From assembly GCA_934045905.1 (NCBI GenBank), contig OW203771.1, forward strand, positions 21,708,069 through 21,772,068: a stretch of DNA of 64,000 bases, written 5' to 3'. This DNA comes from Leuctra nigra (Eukaryota > Arthropoda > Insecta > Plecoptera > Leuctridae). The number at the start of each line of letters is the position of its first letter. The first letter of the stretch is position 1. The notes under the pieces were generated by a model. That model saw nothing but the letters and a program-made list of their open reading frames with translations, did no database searches and was not told where the DNA came from. Position numbers and translations under genes: made by a program. This document shows, piece after piece, positions 11,477 to 21,723 of this stretch.

Positions 11477-11679
11477 CACTCCCCCAAATAATAAACGGTA
11501 CTTGGTACAAAACGTATTGGCTGCTGGGCCGGTTCCTTGACAATCAATCCTTGTTATTATCAATGAAATCAGAGCTCACCTAAAAGAGTTAGATAATGCA
11601 TCATTCATGGGATGATGCCATCAAACCTTAATCAGTCAATTCATTTTCTTTCGAGTACCGTTTATTATTTGGGGGAGTG
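11477..11679. mobile_element. Mariner-type MITE, copy 2 (TA-flanked)
   Basis: Perfect inverted ends begin CACTCCCCCAAATAATAAAC, and TA sits on each side (11475-11476, 11680-11681). The body is shared with copies at 121-327 and 62268-62398. Length is 203 bp with no ORF. TA duplication and CACT ends point to the Tc1/mariner superfamily. Confidence 0.78.
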
Positions 11680-11843
11680 TACCTACATGACCTAGGTAAC
11701 ACCATTGTTGTGGATTGGAAATTACATCAGAATACATGATTCTAGTTATGCCGTTTTCACGCCAAAATGTACTTACCATGACATATCAAATTGATTTTTA
11801 AGAATGATGATTTTGGGTGCGTAAAGATCACATTGTTTGTAAA

Positions 11844-13924
11844 CTAGGAAAACGCTCTGAGTAACGCGTTGATGAGCGAGCACGGATACACGCAACACCT
11901 CGAACCGAAATTATGTCTATCGAAAATGTCATTAAAAGCCAATAATTCTTGAATTTCGTCACAGACTTGTATAAATATCCCCAAAATTTCCAAAAAATAT
12001 TGGTCCCAATAACCTTGCTAAGTTTTAAGTTGATCGATTAAACCTTTGATTGAACGGTTCCTTGTTAAGTTTCAAAAATCACATGATATCCTTCAAACAA
12101 TATACCTGGGACCACTCATATGATATGATATTACTGTGGACACAATATCAGATCAATCTGTTAAACGGTCATTATTAGTTTCATTTCGTTTGAAACTTTC
12201 TGCTCTAACTACCTTGCCTTGAACTGAAGATTCGAAGTCGCCGTGAATTTGACAGCCAACACACAAAATGTCCCTAAAATTACAAAAACTTCTGAAAATA
12301 ACTACAAATTAGACTGAAAATTGGCAAAAATACCTTAAGTGTTGCTACCAATTACCATGCGAAGTTTTTAGTTGGTCGGTCAATCGGCAATACCCGCTGC
12401 ACGAGAGCGGGTATTGCGTTGATTGTTTGAGTATCTCCTTGCAGCAGTCTGGTCGGGGGTCTCTTTGCTCCTTGATACTTTATTATTAACGACATTTTGT
12501 TTCAACCTTTTAGATTTAGCTTCGTCAGTTTCTTGATCTTCAATTTCACGCAGACGCTTTTTCGCCTTTATGGCTTTCATTCTAGCAGAAGTCTTTCCAT
12601 TTTTCGGCATGTTTAAATAGGGATAAGATAGGTAATGAAAAAGTAAGAAGTAGAGTACCTACCTAATTAAAGTACAATAATATTTGTGTGATCAATGTTT
12701 GAAATGCACGAAATGTGTGCTCAAAGACGTAATGTATTCAATGTCGTAATGTTACGAAATGAATCTTGAACAAAACTTCGCAAATATGAAAATAAAGTAA
12801 ACACCTTTCAACTAATAAGCGAAAGGAATCAAAGTTCCACACAAAAAAACGGATCAGGTAAAATAGTAACTACCTAGTTTAGAAACGGAATGAATCCAAC
12901 GTTCCACAATTAAAATAAGACAACGTAATGTTTTGAACTGAATGAATCAAAACTTTCAAAAAAAATAGCAACCTTCAAGGAAATGTCAGGCTAGACAGAA
13001 GCTCAGAAACGGAATAAATCCAACGTTTCCAAGAAGAAAATAATTTGAAATAATCAATCCCCTGGACAAATACTGTAGATACCTAATATATCTATGCTTT
13101 AAAAGCAATTCAATTTTACTAATACCTTCACAAAGTACACCAAATTGCCAAAATTATCAACGAAAAGAAGCAAAATGCAGGAGAGATTTGGAATGACGTG
13201 TGAACGCTAGAAGAGAACAAACGCCACTCAATGATATTATTGAAATGTGAGCTTATGTTTCTAATCCCTCCTGGATGCAAAATCAGCCAAGTAGAAACAC
13301 GGGAGGCACGGCCATCAGAACTACGAATTGACGAAAAGACAATCAAGGTCCTTAAAAACTCGAAATGATTTGTTGGAAACTATGATCCAAATTGAATTAT
13401 TCAAATTTGATCAACTCAATAAACATAAAAATATCTGCTTTTCACTAAAAAAGTGTACATACCATCAAAACACTCTTGTACCTAAAGCAAATCAGATTCA
13501 GTTGCATTGGAAAGACATTCATTTTCAATGTTTCATTTCTGACAGCTATTAAAAATGTCAATAAGTGCATACTTTCTTGACAGATTCGGCTGAAAATTTG
13601 TAAAATAAGTGACATTGTTGGTCTTACTGACCATGCTAAATATGAGTTTGATCACATTTCTCGAAGACCATTTTCATTTTTTAGGCTATCAGGAGATACT
13701 TATTTTAACAATGAACCAATGGATGGATTTAAAAAAAAAATTGGGTCTGCAAACAGAGAAGGTTGTCTTTACATGTGTGCAAAATTTCAGGTCGATCGGT
13801 GAAACGGTGCGACTTCTATTGCTTCCTTTAGCATACAAAAACAAAAAAAAAACAAAAAAACAAAAAAAAAAACAGAGGTCCGTGCTAAAAGAGCCAAATG
13901 GAGTCGCTCGCTTCGCTCGCTCAA
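11844..13924 (-). mobile_element. Helitron-like element, copy A
   Basis: This 2.08-kb copy is almost identical to copy B (26877-28950) in opposite orientation. Read on the minus strand it starts TTGAGCGAGCGAAGCGAGCG and ends with a hairpin-forming region (CGCTC, AACGCGTT, GAGCG) followed by CGTTTTCCTAG and host T. A 3' hairpin followed by CTRR is the Helitron signature; the 5' end is not the usual TC, so the class call is tentative. It encodes only a 76-aa fragment. It lies between PER-1 and the 3' end of PER-2. Confidence 0.6.
12380..12610 (-). pseudogene. 76-aa N-terminal fragment of a Helitron-type protein (copy A)
   Basis: The peptide starts MPKNGKTSARMKAIKAKKR, is very basic, and includes SKETPDQTAARRYSNNQRNT. 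Arg-rich ETPEQ-type repeats like this are common at the N-terminus of insect Helitron helicases (family knowledge). It ends at a stop before any Rep or helicase motif, so it is a remnant. Copy B differs at only two residues. No independent function is implied. Confidence 0.45.
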
Positions 13925-14265
13925 TTATTATGATAATCATTATATTTGATGATATTACACAAATTTACTACAATACATATTACTGACAATTTCCTATTGT
14001 TTCAGGTACATTGGATTGTTTAAAATTTTGTCCTGAAGACGACTCTTGACATAATTGAATCGAAGCTGTCCACATCATCAATAAAATAAAATAAACAGCA
14101 TGAAATATCCAAAGGAAAATGAAAATAACTTTTAATATTAACAAAATCAATTGCTTTCAACTCGCCTGATTTCATTTACCTAATTTAGCGATACATTGAG
14201 GAAAAGGACAAGATAAGGAAAATTAGCATCAGTTCTTCTATAAAATATATTTATATAATAATAAT

Positions 14266-14271
14266 ATTTTA
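14266..14271 (-). terminator. Possible PER-2 polyadenylation signal
   Basis: AATAAA on the minus strand (TTTATT forward), about 235 bp past the PER-2 stop. No transcript evidence is available; other AT-rich hexamers nearby could serve. Confidence 0.3.
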
Positions 14272-14503
14272 TTAACAAGATGTTTACATACAAAATATAC
14301 TGACACAAAGCGATAGAAAACAGTAATGTATAGGAGACTTGTTTGTATTTCTGAGTAACACTAAAGGTGGTTTTCAGTATAAAATAGGCGAGGAGGACCA
14401 AAGATGATAATATCAAAACAAATGAAACACGATGACACATGGAACTAAAGCTAACACCTGAGATAAGTCACCGCACAAATAAATACACTGAGTCCTGGGA
14501 AGA

Positions 14504-17500
14504 TCAGTAGAGTGGACGAGGCTCTGCGATCTTCATCTTAGGCCTTCTCATGTAATTGTATGAACCAACACCAGCGCCAGCTAAAATAGCCAGCAACAGA
14601 AAACTAGTGCCAACAATTATACCAGTAAAAGTGGGATCTATTGGAGGATCAATCGACCCTGTCGGTGTTGTAGTTGTCGGTGCTGTAGTTGTGGGCGTTG
14701 TAGTTGTGGGCGTTGTAGTTGTGGGTGTTGTAGTTGTCGGTGTGGTAGTAGTCTGTGTGGATATGGTGACTGTAGGATCTACGGTTGTCGTGGCTGTAGG
14801 ATCCACGGTTGTCGTGGCTGTTGGATCTACGGTGGTTGTGGCTGTAGGATCTACGGTTGTCGTGGCTGTAGGATCTACGGTTGTCGTGGCTGTAGGATCT
14901 ACGGTGGTTGTGGCTGTAGGATCTACGGTTGTCGTGGCAGTAGAGTCCACGGTGGTCGTGGCGGTTGGATCTACGGTGGTCGTGGCTGTAGGATCTACAG
15001 TGGTCGTGGCTGTAGGATCTACAGTGGTCGTGGCTGTTGGATCTACAGTGGTCGTGGCTGTTGGATCTACGGTGGTCGTGGCTGTTGGATCTACGGTGGT
15101 TGTGGCTGTAGGATCTACGGTGGTTGTGGCTGTAGGATCTACGGTTGTCGTGGCTGTAGGATCTACGGTTGTCGTGGCTGTAGGATCTACGGTTGTCGTG
15201 GCTGTAGGATCTACGGTTGTCGTGGCTGTAGGATCTACGGTTGTCGTGGCTGTAGGATCTACGGTGGTTGTGGCTGTAGGATCTACGGTTGTCGTGGCAG
15301 TAGAGTCCACGGTGGTCGTGGCGGTTGGATCTACGGTGGTCGTGGCTGTAGGATCTACAGTGGTCGTGGCTGTAGGATCTACAGTGGTCGTGGCTGTAGG
15401 ATCTACAGTGGTCGTGGCTGTAGGATCTACAGTGGTCGTGGCTGTTGGATCTACGGTGGTCGTGGCTGTTGGATCTACGGTGGTTGTGGCTGTAGGATCT
15501 ACGGTTGTCGTGGCTGTAGGATCTACGGTTGTCGTGGCTGTTGGATCTACGGTGGTTGTGGCTGTAGGATCTACGGTTGTCGTGGCTGTAGGATCTACGG
15601 TGGTTGTGGCTGTAGGATCTACGGTTGTCGTGGCAGTAGAGTCCACGGTGGTCGTGGCAGTTGGATCTACGGTGGTCGTGGCTGTAGGATCTACAGTGGT
15701 CGTGGATGTAGGATCTACAGTGGTCGTGGCTGTTGGATCTACAGTGGTCGTGGCTGTTGGATCTACGGTGGTCGTGGCTGTTGGATCTACGGTGGTTGTG
15801 GCTGTAGGATCTACGGTGGTTGTGGCTGTAGGATCTACGGTTGTCGTGGCTGTAGGATCTACGGTTGTCGTGGCTGTAGGATCTACGGTTGTCGTGGCTG
15901 TAGGATCTACGGTTGTCGTGGCTGTAGGATCTACGGTTGTCGTGGCTGTAGGATCTACGGTGGTTGTGGCTGTAGGATCAACGGTTGTCGTGGCAGTAGA
16001 GTCCACGGTGGTCGTGGCGGTTGGATCTACGGTTGTCGTGGCTGTAGGATCCACGGTTGTCGTGGCTGTAGGATCTATGGTTGTCGTGGCTGTAGGATCT
16101 ACGGTTGTCGTGGCTGTAGGATCCACGGTTGTCGTGGCTGTAGGATCCACGGTTGTCGTGGCTGTAGGATCCACGGTTGTCGTAGCTGTAGGATCCACGG
16201 TTGTCGTGGCTGTAGGATCCACGGTTGTCGTGGCTGTAGGATCCACGGTTGTCGTGGCTGTAGGATCTACGGTTGTCGTGGCTGTAGGATCTACGGTTGT
16301 CGTGGCTGTAGGATCCACGGTTGTCGTGGCTGTAGGATCCACGGTTGTCGTGGCTGTAGGATCTACGGTTGTCGTGGCTGTAGGATCTACGGTTGTCGTG
16401 GCTGTAGGATCCACGGTTGTCGTGGCTGTAGGATCCACGGTTGTCGTGGCTGTAGGATCTATGGTTGTCGTGGCTGTAGGATCTACGGTTGTCGTGGCTG
16501 TAGGATCCACGGTTGTCGTGGCTGTAGGATCCACGGTTGTCGTGGCTGTAGGATCCACGGTTGTCGTAGCTGTAGGATCCACGGTTGTCGTGGCTGTAGG
16601 ATCCACGGTTGTCGTGGCTGTAGGATCCACGGTTGTCGTGGCTGTAGGATCTACGGTTGTCGTGGCTGTAGGATCTACGGTTGTCGTGGCTGTAGGATCC
16701 ACGGTTGTCGTAGCTGTAGGATCCACGGTTGTCGTAGCTGTAGGATCTACGGTTGTCGTGGCTGTAGGATCCACGGTTGTCGTGGCTGTAGGATCCACGG
16801 TTGTCGTGGCTGTAGGATCCACGGTTGTCGTAGCTGTAGGATCCACGGTTGTCGTGGCTGTAGGATCCACGGTTGTCGTGGCTGTAGGATCCACGGTTGT
16901 CGTGGCTGTAGGATCTACGGTTGTCGTGGCTGTAGGATCTACGGTTGTCGTGGCTGTAGGATCCACGGTTGTCGTAGCTGTAGGATCCACGGTTGTCGTG
17001 GCTGTAGGATCTACGGTGGTCGTGGCTGTAGGATCCACGGTTGTCGTAGCTGTAGGATCCACGGTTGTCGTGGCTGTAGGATCTACGGTGGTCGTGGCTG
17101 TAGGATCTACGGTTGTCGTGGCTGTAGGATCTACGGTTGTCGTGGCTGTAGGATCAACGGTGGTTGTGGCTGTAGGATCTACGGTTGTCGTGGCAGTAGA
17201 GTCCACGGTCGTCGTGGCGGTTGGATCTACGGTGGTCGTTGCTGTAGGATCTACGGTTGTCGTGGCTGTAGGATCTACGGTTGTCGTGGCTGTAGGATCC
17301 ACGGTTGTCGTGGCTGTAGGATCTACGGTTGTCGTGGCTGTAGGATCTACGGTGGTTGTGGCTGTAGGATCTACGGTTGTCGTGGCAGTAGAGTCAACGG
17401 TCGTCGTGGCGGTTGGATCTACGGTGGTCGTGGCTGTAGGATCTACGGTGGTCGTTGCTGTTGGATCTACGGTGGTTGTGGCTGTAGGATCTACGGTTGT

Positions 17501-19837
17501 CGTGGCTGTTGGATCTACGGTTGTCGTGGCTGTAGGATCTACGGTTGTCGTGGCAGTAGGATCTACCGTTATTGTTGTATCTTCAAGTTTCTGACAGCCG
17601 TCGATCGGACCGAAGGTAATATCAAACTCATATCCGTCCTCACATTTGTGAAGGTTCGGATAGAGGAACGAAGTGGCTGAGTCCCTGAAACATCTGAAGT
17701 AATGTTGCGGATTCCAGGGATTTGCATCGAATTGAAGGAAGCTGATACATTCTGGAACTGGCTCCAGACACACGGCATGGTCAGTGGGAAGGTCGCATTG
17801 ACCAGTGGCGATGTTGTAAGCTGAGTCAGTGCAGTCGTGTACTTCCGAGTAGCTGCTGACTGCATAGCAAGTGTGGTAGATGGAACAGAAGTACGGATCA
17901 GGGTAGACACCTTCTTGAGCGCACAACAACGGAGCTCCTACGCATCTTGGGGACTTGGAACATCGGGCGTCACCTACTCGAGGGTTGTGACAGTATGGTG
18001 AAGGTCCACTGCATTGGTCCACAATTGCGTTGCTAGGGTACAAGACGGTAGCTATGCAGGTTTGACTGCAGATGATGCTGTTTAATGGTAGCATTGTCGT
18101 CGGTGTGCTTGAGGTTGAACTTGGGGGGATTGTAGTTGTGATGGGAGTCGTTGTCGTAGTTTCTAATGGGATTGTTGTTGTTGTTTCTAATGGGATTGTT
18201 GTAGTTGGGGTAGTTGTGGTGGGAGTTGTAGTTGTTGGTGTTGTGGTGTCTGTAATTTCTGTCGGAATCGTAGTCGTGGGTTCTGTTGTCGTTGTCGGGG
18301 GAGTTGTAGTAGGGGTTGTGGTCGTAGGGGTAGTGGTGGTCGGGGTTGTTGACACATCTTCACATGCTCCTGTTAGTCCTGCGCCAGGATTGAAGGGTCC
18401 ATTATCGCACTGATAAAGATCTGGGTACATAAACTGTGTCAAAGAGTCTCTTCTGCATCTGTAATAGAAGCTCGGATTGGCCGTCAAAGCATCATGTTGC
18501 ACAAGATTTCTACATTCCGGCACAGGTCCCTCCTTGCAATTGACATCATTTATATCGATGTCGCATTGACCAGTGGCGATGTTATACCCTTGGTCACCAC
18601 AGTCGTGTACTTCCGAGTAGCTGCCGACTGCCGAGCAAGTGTGGTAGATGGAACAGAAGTACGGGTCAGGGTAGACACCTTCTTGAGCGCACAACAACGG
18701 AGCTCCTTTGCATCTTGGAGACTTGGAACATCTGGCGTCTCCCACTAGAGGGTTGTGACAGTAAGGTGAAAGTCCACCACAGGTGTCGACTGGTGTGTTG
18801 CTAGGGTACAAGACGGTAGCTGTACAGCTCTGACTGCAGATGATGCTGTTTAATGGTAGCGTTGTCGTCGATGAGCTTGTAGTTGTAGTGGGAGTCGTGG
18901 TAGTTTGGGTAGTTGTAGTAGGGGTAGTTGTTGTGGGAGTAGTTGTAGTGGGAGTAGTTGTTGTGGGTGTAGTTGTGGCTGGCGTCGTCGTTGTTGGGAT
19001 TGTGGTTGACGTTTCAATCGGAATCGTTGTAGTTGGTCTTGTTGTTGTTTCGGTTGTGGTGGTTGGTGTAGTCGTAGTTGGAGTAGTTGTGGTTGGCGTT
19101 GTAGTAGTTGGTGTTGACGTGGTTGAAGATTCTATCGGGATCGTTGTAGTTGACCCGGTCGTGGTTGGGGTAGATGTTGTTGATGATATTATCGTTGTCG
19201 GTTCAGTTGTCGTGCTGAACAATGGAGTTGAACTCAAAGGATCGTTGCAAGATCCCAAATCCTCGTTAAAAGTGTCACCATCATTGCAGCGATATAGATC
19301 ATGATACTGGTTGATACTATCAATTCTCCGACAAAAGTAATAGTAGTTTTTGTTATTCGGGATTGCACCTTTTTGAGTTTCACTGTGACATGCTGGTACT
19401 GTTGGATTGCATCTAGGATCATCAAGAGGTATATTACAGGAGTGTGTAGCAAGGTTGTATCCAATGCCTTCCGGACAACGCTGTACGCTGGAGTAGGCCC
19501 AACCCCAATCACAGTTATGGTAAGTGTCGCAGAAGTAAGGGTCAGGAAATACACCTTGCATGTTGCACTTCAGAGGAGCTCCGTAGCACCTCGGACCCTC
19601 GGAACACTTCGCGTTGCCGGTCTCCGGTTGATGACAGTAGGGGTTGACGGTTCCGTGGCACGTCCTCGTCTCGACCTCGGTGGGGCACGTGAGGATGCTG
19701 CGACAGTCTGGAGAGCAGACGTCGTATACGTCCTCGGAGCTGCAGATACTCAGGGACGGCTCCAGAGGCGCGTACGGGTTCCAGTTGACGTAGTTGGTCG
19801 GCGATGATGCTGACAGGGTAGCGGTGAGCAGAATGAC
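14504..19837 (-). CDS. PER-2 main exon: giant membrane-tethered chitin-binding mucin, three CBM14 modules
   Basis: The exon encodes 1777 residues (about 1785 with the start exon at 31542-31565). It is open to an ATG at 19855, but those six codons are the intron end (ATCTTCCAG acceptor); the exon starts GTC ATT CTG at 19837, as in PER-1. Order: signal peptide; module 1 (~40-210); Thr/Pro linker; module 2 (~342-505); linker; module 3 (~600-762); a stalk of about 117 copies of the octapeptide TVDPTATT (~764-1698); TTTTP repeats; a transmembrane helix (1745-1770); and the tail MRRPKMKIAEPRPLY. Module 1 is nearly identical to that of PER-1. The stalk alone, if extended and glycosylated, would lift the chitin-binding head far from the membrane. 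Chitin binding is family knowledge; tethering is inferred. Confidence 0.88.
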   Translation of the reverse strand, partial: VILLTATLSASSPTNYVNWNPYAPLEPSLSICSSEDVYDVCSPDCRSILTCPTEVETRTCHGTVNPYCHQPETGNAKCSEGPRCYGAPLKCNMQGVFPDPYFCDTYHNCDWGWAYSSVQRCPEGIGYNLATHSCNIPLDDPRCNPTVPACHSETQKGAIPNNKNYYYFCRRIDSINQYHDLYRCNDGDTFNEDLGSCNDPLSSTPLFSTTTEPTTIISSTTSTPTTTGSTTTIPIESSTTSTPTTTTPTTTTPTTTTPTTTTETTTRPTTTIPIETSTTIPTTTTPATTTPTTTTPTTTTPTTTTPTTTTQTTTTPTTTTSSSTTTLPLNSIICSQSCTATVLYPSNTPVDTCGGLSPYCHNPLVGDARCSKSPRCKGAPLLCAQEGVYPDPYFCSIYHTCSAVGSYSEVHDCGDQGYNIATGQCDIDINDVNCKEGPVPECRNLVQHDALTANPSFYYRCRRDSLTQFMYPDLYQCDNGPFNPGAGLTGACEDVSTTPTTTTPTTTTPTTTPPTTTTEPTTTIPTEITDTTTPTTTTPTTTTPTTTIPLETTTTIPLETTTTTPITTTIPPSSTSSTPTTMLPLNSIICSQTCIATVLYPSNAIVDQCSGPSPYCHNPRVGDARCSKSPRCVGAPLLCAQEGVYPDPYFCSIYHTCYAVSSYSEVHDCTDSAYNIATGQCDLPTDHAVCLEPVPECISFLQFDANPWNPQHYFRCFRDSATSFLYPNLHKCEDGYEFDITFGPIDGCQKLEDTTITVDPTATTTVDPTATTTVDPTATTTVDPTATTTVDPTATTTVDPTATTTVDPTATTTVDSTATTTVDPTATTTVDPTATTTVDPTATTTVDPTATTTVDPTATTTVDPTATTTVDPTATTTVDSTATTTVDPTATTTVDPTATTTVDPTATTTVDPTATTTVDPTATTTVDPTATTTVDPTATTTVDPTATTTVDPTATTTVDPTATTTVDPTATTTVDPTATTTVDPTATTTVDPTATTTVDPTATTTVDPTATTTVDPTATTTVDPTATTTVDPTATTTVDPTATTTVDPTATTTVDPTATTTVDPTATTTVDPTATTTVDPTATTTVDPTATTTVDPTATTTVDPTATTTVDPTATTTVDPTATTTIDPTATTTVDPTATTTVDPTATTTVDPTATTTVDPTATTTVDPTATTTVDPTATTTVDPTATTTVDPTATTTVDPTATTTVDPTATTTVDPTATTTVDPTATTTVDPTATTTVDPTATTTVDPTATTTIDPTATTTVDPTATTTVDPTATTTVDSTATTTVDPTATTTVDPTATTTVDPTATTTVDPTATTTVDPTATTTVDPTATTTVDPTATTTVDPTATTTVDPTATTTVDPTATTTVDPTATTTVDPTSTTTVDPTATTTVDPTATTTVDSTATTTVDPTATTTVDPTATTTVDPTATTTVDPTATTTVDPTATTTVDPTATTTVDPTATTTVDPTATTTVDPTATTTVDPTATTTVDPTATTTVDPTATTTVDPTATTTVDSTATTTVDPTATTTVDPTATTTVDPTATTTVDPTATTTVDPTATTTVDPTATTTVDPTATTTVDPTATTTVDPTATTTVDPTATTTVDPTATTTVDPTATTTVDPTATTTVDPTATTTVDSTATTTVDPTATTTVDPTATTTVDPTATTTVDPTATTTVDPTATTTVDPTATTTVDPTVTISTQTTTTPTTTTPTTTTPTTTTPTTTAPTTTTPTGSIDPPIDPTFTGIIVGTSFLLLAILAGAGVGSYNYMRRPKMKIAEPRPLY
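14767..17570 (-). repeat. 24-bp coding minisatellite of the PER-2 stalk (~117 units)
   Basis: Unit GTCGTGGCTGTAGGATCTACGG.. (24 bp, plus-strand view) encodes TVDPTATT on the minus strand. Most variation is synonymous. A DSTA variant (TAGAGTCC) recurs at 14941, 15301, 15637, 15997, 17197 and 17389. Spacings are 360, 336, 360, 1200 and 192 bp, all multiples of 24. A synonymous-neutral CTATGG variant and a CGTAGC variant repeat 384 bp apart, showing duplication of 14-16-unit blocks. Confidence 0.93.
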
Positions 19838-20076
19838 CTGGAAGATAATATTCACAAATTAGATCTCCTTTTAAACGCATAGACGTTTACGCAAGCTACT
19901 CTGCGAGAGGGTCGTCATTTGGAGTGACCTCCAGAATTATTTGATGTCCCGAAATGTTCACCTCTTTCTGTCATTATAAGTTGAGAGGCTTACCGTCAGA
20001 ATAAATATGTCCGTTTCTCTAGTGTCTAAAAGACTGAGATAAATATTGTTTCGCGTACCCTCATATTTTGGTTTGA

Positions 20077-20975
20077 TTGAGCGAGCGTAGCGAGCGTCAC
20101 CACGGTACTCTTATGGCACTTTCTCTGTGTTTTTTTTTTGTGTGTTCACTGCCCAGGTCAAACGGCACAACCAATCGCTGAAATTTTACACATAACCTAA
20201 CGTTTTCTATGCGGTCCCTGGGATCGTTTTTGAACGGGCTCATGTGATTGGTTCAAATTTTAAAAAAATTATCTTTCGATTGGTTGTTGCGATCAATTTA
20301 AAATTTTGACAAGTCATTACGACCAACATTGTACCCACTCTTACAAAGTTTCAGCCAAATCCTCCCATTCGTTAAAATTTAAAAAAAAAATTTTATGTGA
20401 TTTTTTACATTTAAACTAGAATTGTATGACCGATCAACTTAAAACTTTGCATGGTCATTGGGGCCAACATTATCTGTAGTTTTGACAATTTTCAGACTAA
20501 TCTGTGTTTAAATCCAAAAGTTATTGACGTTTTATGGACATTTTGCGTGTTGGCTGTCAAATTTCTCGAAAATGTTGATCACGGCTACTTCGACTCTTTA
20601 TAGTTCCAAGGTAGTTAGAGTAGAAACTTTCAAACGTATGAAACTGATATGACCGTTCAACAGATCGATCTAATATTGTGTAAGAACACACACTTATATT
20701 ATCATGAGTGGTCCCATGTCTATTTTTTTAAAGAGATCCTGTGATTTTTAAATATTAACGAGAACCAGTTCAATCAGAAAGGTTCAAAAGGTTCAAGCTG
20801 TGCATGGTTATTGGGACTAATGTTTTAGGAATATTTTGAGATTGTTATTCTTGAGTCTGACGAAATTCAAGAATTATTGGCTTTTAATAATATTTTCTAT
20901 AGACATAATTTCGGTTCGAGGTGTTGCGCGTGTCCGTGCTCGCTCATCAACGCGTTACACAGAGATTTTTTCCTT
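20077..20975 (+). mobile_element. Helitron-like element, copy C (short, diverged)
   Basis: Starts TTGAGCGAGCGTAGCGAGCG and ends with the family terminus CTCGCTCATCAACGCGTTAC, but the last bases read CCTTG instead of CCTAG. The ~900-bp interior has the family motif ACCGATCAACTTAAAACTTT and no ORF. It lies just inside the PER-2 intron, about 240 bp upstream of the main exon. Confidence 0.5.
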
Positions 20976-21132
20976 GTAATGATCCTTGTCGCAATCATTA
21001 CTCAAAAATAAAGAAATCGGAACTAGTTTATCATGGGATTGGACACCGCTTTTCCTTTCCTATTGTCCCATCATAGCAAGGGTAGAGTTGAAGTTAAGTA
21101 TAAGGTTTGCCTTTCGATGAGATCTACCAGGG

Positions 21133-21453
21133 AGGGGCCCTATTCTAGAACTTTTAAACTCCCAATTCCACTAGAATTCAATTCCATACAATGTTAATCC
21201 TTATGGCCGTGACTGAATTCCATCAGAATGGAATAGACAACATCATAAATTATCTAGTTAGCTCTGCTTTTCAAAAATTTTCATATGCAGTACCGTGATC
21301 CAAGTATCTATTATGGTTATGATCCATTGTTGAAAAACCATAATAGATACTTGGATCACGGTACTGCATATGAAATTTTTTGAAAAGCAGAGCTAACTAG
21401 ATAATTTATGATGTTGTCTTTTGGAAAATCCTTTTAGAATAGACCTCCAGTGC
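21133..21453. mobile_element. Palindromic MITE with near-perfect 83-bp hairpin
   Basis: Arms 21236-21318 and 21336-21418 are complementary with about one mismatch around a 17-nt loop. Outer ends (GGGCCCTATTCTAGAAC near 21137 and its diverged complement near 21445) extend the symmetry. No ORF. It lies in the PER-2 intron next to the 3' end of the LINE. Confidence 0.65.
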
Positions 21454-21723
21454 TTACTGGTTTCAGAAAAAAAACTCGGATCTGTTACTTGGAATTTTCA
21501 TATTTTGGTATTATGAAATCAATATAGAATTTTTTTTTTTTTTTTTTATTATCACATATTTATTTACATTTATAAACACTTAATTCCACACTAGGTAGAG
21601 TAAAAATTTCTTATAGGCTAAATACATTTAGTAATGCCGGCTAGCCAGGCCTGTCACATTTGTCTTCCTTCTCATCCTCCTCCCCTCCTTCCTTTTTTCT
21701 TCTTGTTCTTCTTCTCCTTCTTC

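Noticed and set aside
13128..13346. 72-codon frame identical in both Helitron-like copies
   Set aside because: Identity follows from the copies being nearly identical overall; no start context or family resemblance.
14556..17594. Long plus-strand frame of VGSTVVVA repeats (1012 codons)
   Set aside because: It is the antisense of the 24-bp PER-2 minisatellite; any unit divisible by three opens several frames. The minus strand has the cysteine modules, signal peptide and helix.
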